A DNA stretch of 7,233 bases from an uncultured Veillonellaceae bacterium (GTDB lineage: Bacteria > Bacillota > Negativicutes > Veillonellales > Dialisteraceae), in the NCBI GenBank assembly GCA_958439155.1, contig CAUBUJ010000085.1, positions 1-7,233 of the forward strand, given 5' to 3'. Below, piece by piece: positions 5,684 to 7,233 of the stretch. The position numbers were made by a program, and so were the translations under genes. Position 1 is the stretch's first letter. Each line of letters starts with the position of its first letter. The notes beneath the pieces are model-generated. The model was not told the DNA's origin. It ran no database searches and was given only the letters and a program-made list of their open reading frames with translations.

Positions 5684-6856
5684 TTATTTATCCGCTACAG
5701 CGTCAGCCGCGGTTTTCTTTTCAAGGATGGCGTCTTTCTTCCAGATCTTGTACACACCTACCGTGAGGAGCGGCAGCAGGAAGAGGAGAATGAAGGCGTA
5801 GGCGAGCGCGCTGTACGCCTGGGCGATCAGGTCGATGATCCCCACCTTGGAGAAGAGGATGGATACGCAGAGGATGCCGATGGTGGCGCCGCCCCGGAAC
5901 TGACGGGTCATGGCAGGCTTTCCTGCCTGTTCCCGGCTCCGCTCAATCCGTTCGATCATGGCGTGAATGATGCCCGTCGCCGTTTCTACGAGCGTCCAGC
6001 CCATGACGAAACCGAAGAGCACGAGCATCCAATTGGGCGCGCCGCTGCCCTGCATCATGACCACCCACGGCACAGGCGCTTCTACCACGGATTTATCCGG
6101 ATAGTAACCCATGATGGAGAAATAGGTGAGGAACCACGGCAGCGTCATGAGGAGGCCTGCGATGATGCCGGAAATGACGGACTGTGTTCTATTTTCCTGG
6201 CGGCGAATCGTGAAGAACGACGCAGGGAATACCACCAGGTTGTACGCCATGTAGAGAATCCCTGTCCAGAGGGCAAATCCCACCGTCGCGTCCGGCGTGT
6301 AGGAAAAGTCTCCTGCCGAGAGCACCCGGCCGATATTGTCGGAATGGGTGGAAATGACGAGCACAGAGAAACAGATGTAGCCGATGTAGAGAGCGATCGT
6401 GCCGAAAGTCTCAAAATAGGAAATGACCTTTTCCCCATAGAAATTGAGGACCCCTACGATGATGGTGATGCCGATGACGCCGACCCAGTAATTAAGCCCC
6501 GTCATCTGCTCCACCACCGACCCGGTCGCCGAGGACATGACGGCGATGATAATGACCATGAAGAGGACGTACACCACGTCGAATACGCGGTACAGCGGCC
6601 CTGCGATAGCCTGGATGAAGGACTTGAAATCATAGAGCTTGTAGAGCCGGATCAGCTCGAAGCTCAAAACACTTACGATGGAGAATCCGAGGAAGGTCGC
6701 CAGGCCGGACCACCAGCCGAGGGCCCCGAATTTTGCGCCGTATTCCATAATTTCGCGGCCCGTCGCATAGCCGCCGCCGATCAGGACCGACTGGAGGATG
6801 ATCCCCGGCAGCAGGTACTTCCCAATGGCCCCGTCAAAAAAACCTTTCTTTTCCAT
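5684..6856 (-). CDS. YkvI-like multi-pass membrane protein, copy B (probable amino-acid-type carrier)
   Basis: This 390-residue protein is the paralogue of copy A, with the same helix pattern and the same GGGYATGRE motif at residues 27-35. The second of two adjacent ATGs (6856) is chosen because it is six bases from the GAAAGGGG site and because it aligns position for position with the start of copy A (MEKKGFFDG against MNGKGMFDG). Differences from copy A cluster in the loop after the seventh helix or so (PDKSVVE against PSAEING), in the charged linker near residues 300-316, and at the C-terminus. The membrane core is nearly the same. The gene follows the aminotransferase by 38 bases on the same strand and is probably co-transcribed with it, which suggests a carrier for the enzyme's substrate or product. 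A terminator follows directly. Confidence 0.86.
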   Translation of the reverse strand: MEKKGFFDGAIGKYLLPGIILQSVLIGGGYATGREIMEYGAKFGALGWWSGLATFLGFSIVSVLSFELIRLYKLYDFKSFIQAIAGPLYRVFDVVYVLFMVIIIAVMSSATGSVVEQMTGLNYWVGVIGITIIVGVLNFYGEKVISYFETFGTIALYIGYICFSVLVISTHSDNIGRVLSAGDFSYTPDATVGFALWTGILYMAYNLVVFPASFFTIRRQENRTQSVISGIIAGLLMTLPWFLTYFSIMGYYPDKSVVEAPVPWVVMMQGSGAPNWMLVLFGFVMGWTLVETATGIIHAMIERIERSREQAGKPAMTRQFRGGATIGILCVSILFSKVGIIDLIAQAYSALAYAFILLFLLPLLTVGVYKIWKKDAILEKKTAADAVADK

Positions 6857-6862
6857 CATAAA

Positions 6863-6870
6863 CCCCTTTC
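6863..6870 (-). promoter_or_regulatory. Ribosome binding site that decides the start of copy B
   Basis: GAAAGGGG lies six bases from the ATG at 6856 and only three from the ATG at 6859, favouring the inner start. Confidence 0.6.
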
Positions 6871-6894
6871 AGAATATATTTCGCCCAGCGGTAC

Positions 6895-7233
6895 TTACCA
6901 GCCGTGGCGGTATGCAAACACAGTATCCGGAATCTCACCGCGCTCGAGCTCAGTGATAGCTTCATCAAGAATCTCAAAGGCGCGGTGCATATGTTCCGGC
7001 GAAATATTGAGCGGCGGCTGCACGCGGAGGATATTTTCCGCAAGTGTAATAATAATGAGACCCTTTTCGTAAGAGCGGAAGGCGATCTTGAAGACGCCGT
7101 CTCCGTCAGGCACCAATTTCCCATTCGCATCCCGCTTCACAATGGGAATGCCGTAGGACATGCCCCGGCCCCGGTAAACCCCGACCGTATCAGGATGTTT
7201 CTCCCGGAGCGCTTTCATTTCTTCCCGGATCGC
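6895..7233 (-). CDS. Class III PLP-dependent aminotransferase, C-terminal part, cut by window edge
   Basis: Only the last 112 residues are present, reading in from the right edge with no start. The fragment has the small-domain features of class III (ornithine/GABA/alanine-glyoxylate-like) aminotransferases: RGRGMSYGIPIV at the strand that follows the large domain, a KGLIIIT strand, ENILRVQPPLNIS with the conserved arginine and Pro-Pro, then a helix ending in EILDEAITELERGE and a short tail. The PLP lysine and substrate-specificity residues lie outside the window, so the substrate cannot be named. A distinctive insertion-like loop, KRDANGKLVPDGDG, separates two strands. The stop is 38 bases from the start of YkvI-like copy B, implying an enzyme-carrier operon. 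The E. coli-type labels (GabT, ArgD, putrescine aminotransferase) are all possible relatives. Confidence 0.85.
   Translation of the reverse strand, partial: AIREEMKALREKHPDTVGVYRGRGMSYGIPIVKRDANGKLVPDGDGVFKIAFRSYEKGLIIITLAENILRVQPPLNISPEHMHRAFEILDEAITELERGEIPDTVFAYRHGW

Noticed and set aside
5573..7072. A 499-residue plus-strand open frame opposite YkvI-like copy B and the aminotransferase
   Set aside because: It is very rich in charged residues and has no recognisable domain or good ribosome site. It mirrors two clear minus-strand genes, and a similar antisense frame appears opposite the paralogue (4175-4909), as expected from shared codon bias.

Overview
The window reads as a chromosomal segment of a fairly GC-rich Bacillota (Firmicutes) bacterium. 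The evidence is strong AGGAGG-type ribosome binding sites, compact operons, sigma-A-like promoters, classic hairpin-plus-T terminators, and biotin and MocR genes of the Gram-positive type. A member of the Negativicutes (Dialister/Megasphaera/Selenomonas relatives) would fit, but that is an impression from gene content and style, not a proof. No rRNA, tRNA, CRISPR array, prophage or intact insertion sequence was seen.

Left part (1-1800, minus strand): a biotin operon transcribed leftward in the order bioY (ECF-type biotin uptake component), bioD (dethiobiotin synthetase), bioA (DAPA aminotransferase, cut by the window edge). A good promoter lies just upstream of bioY, and a cluster of TCAAC/TTGAC half-sites overlaps its -35 element. 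Import and the two middle synthesis steps (KAPA to DAPA to dethiobiotin) are thus joined in one unit; bioB and bioF are not in view.

Middle (1800-3570): a gene-poor stretch of about 400 bases with short repeats and a GC-rich hairpin, then a plus-strand MocR/GabR-type regulator divergent from the biotin operon. The regulator has an intact winged-helix domain, but its aminotransferase-like domain has serine where the PLP-binding lysine normally sits. A strong terminator that should work in both directions follows.

Right part (3571-7233, minus strand): a class III aminotransferase (C-terminal part only, entering from the right edge) followed after 38 bases by a YkvI-like multi-pass membrane protein and a terminator. 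Next comes a second, closely related YkvI-like gene with its own promoter and terminator, and finally a small two-helix membrane protein with a PH-like cytosolic tail behind a repeat-rich promoter. The tandem YkvI paralogues are about 78% identical by eye. The aminotransferase-carrier pair suggests uptake or exchange and transamination of an amino compound, but the substrate cannot be read from the sequence.

The observations most worth following up are the lysine-less MocR protein beside the biotin operon, a BioY that lacks the family's C-terminal lysine, the duplicated carrier, and the intergenic repeat-like segment around 1835-2060.
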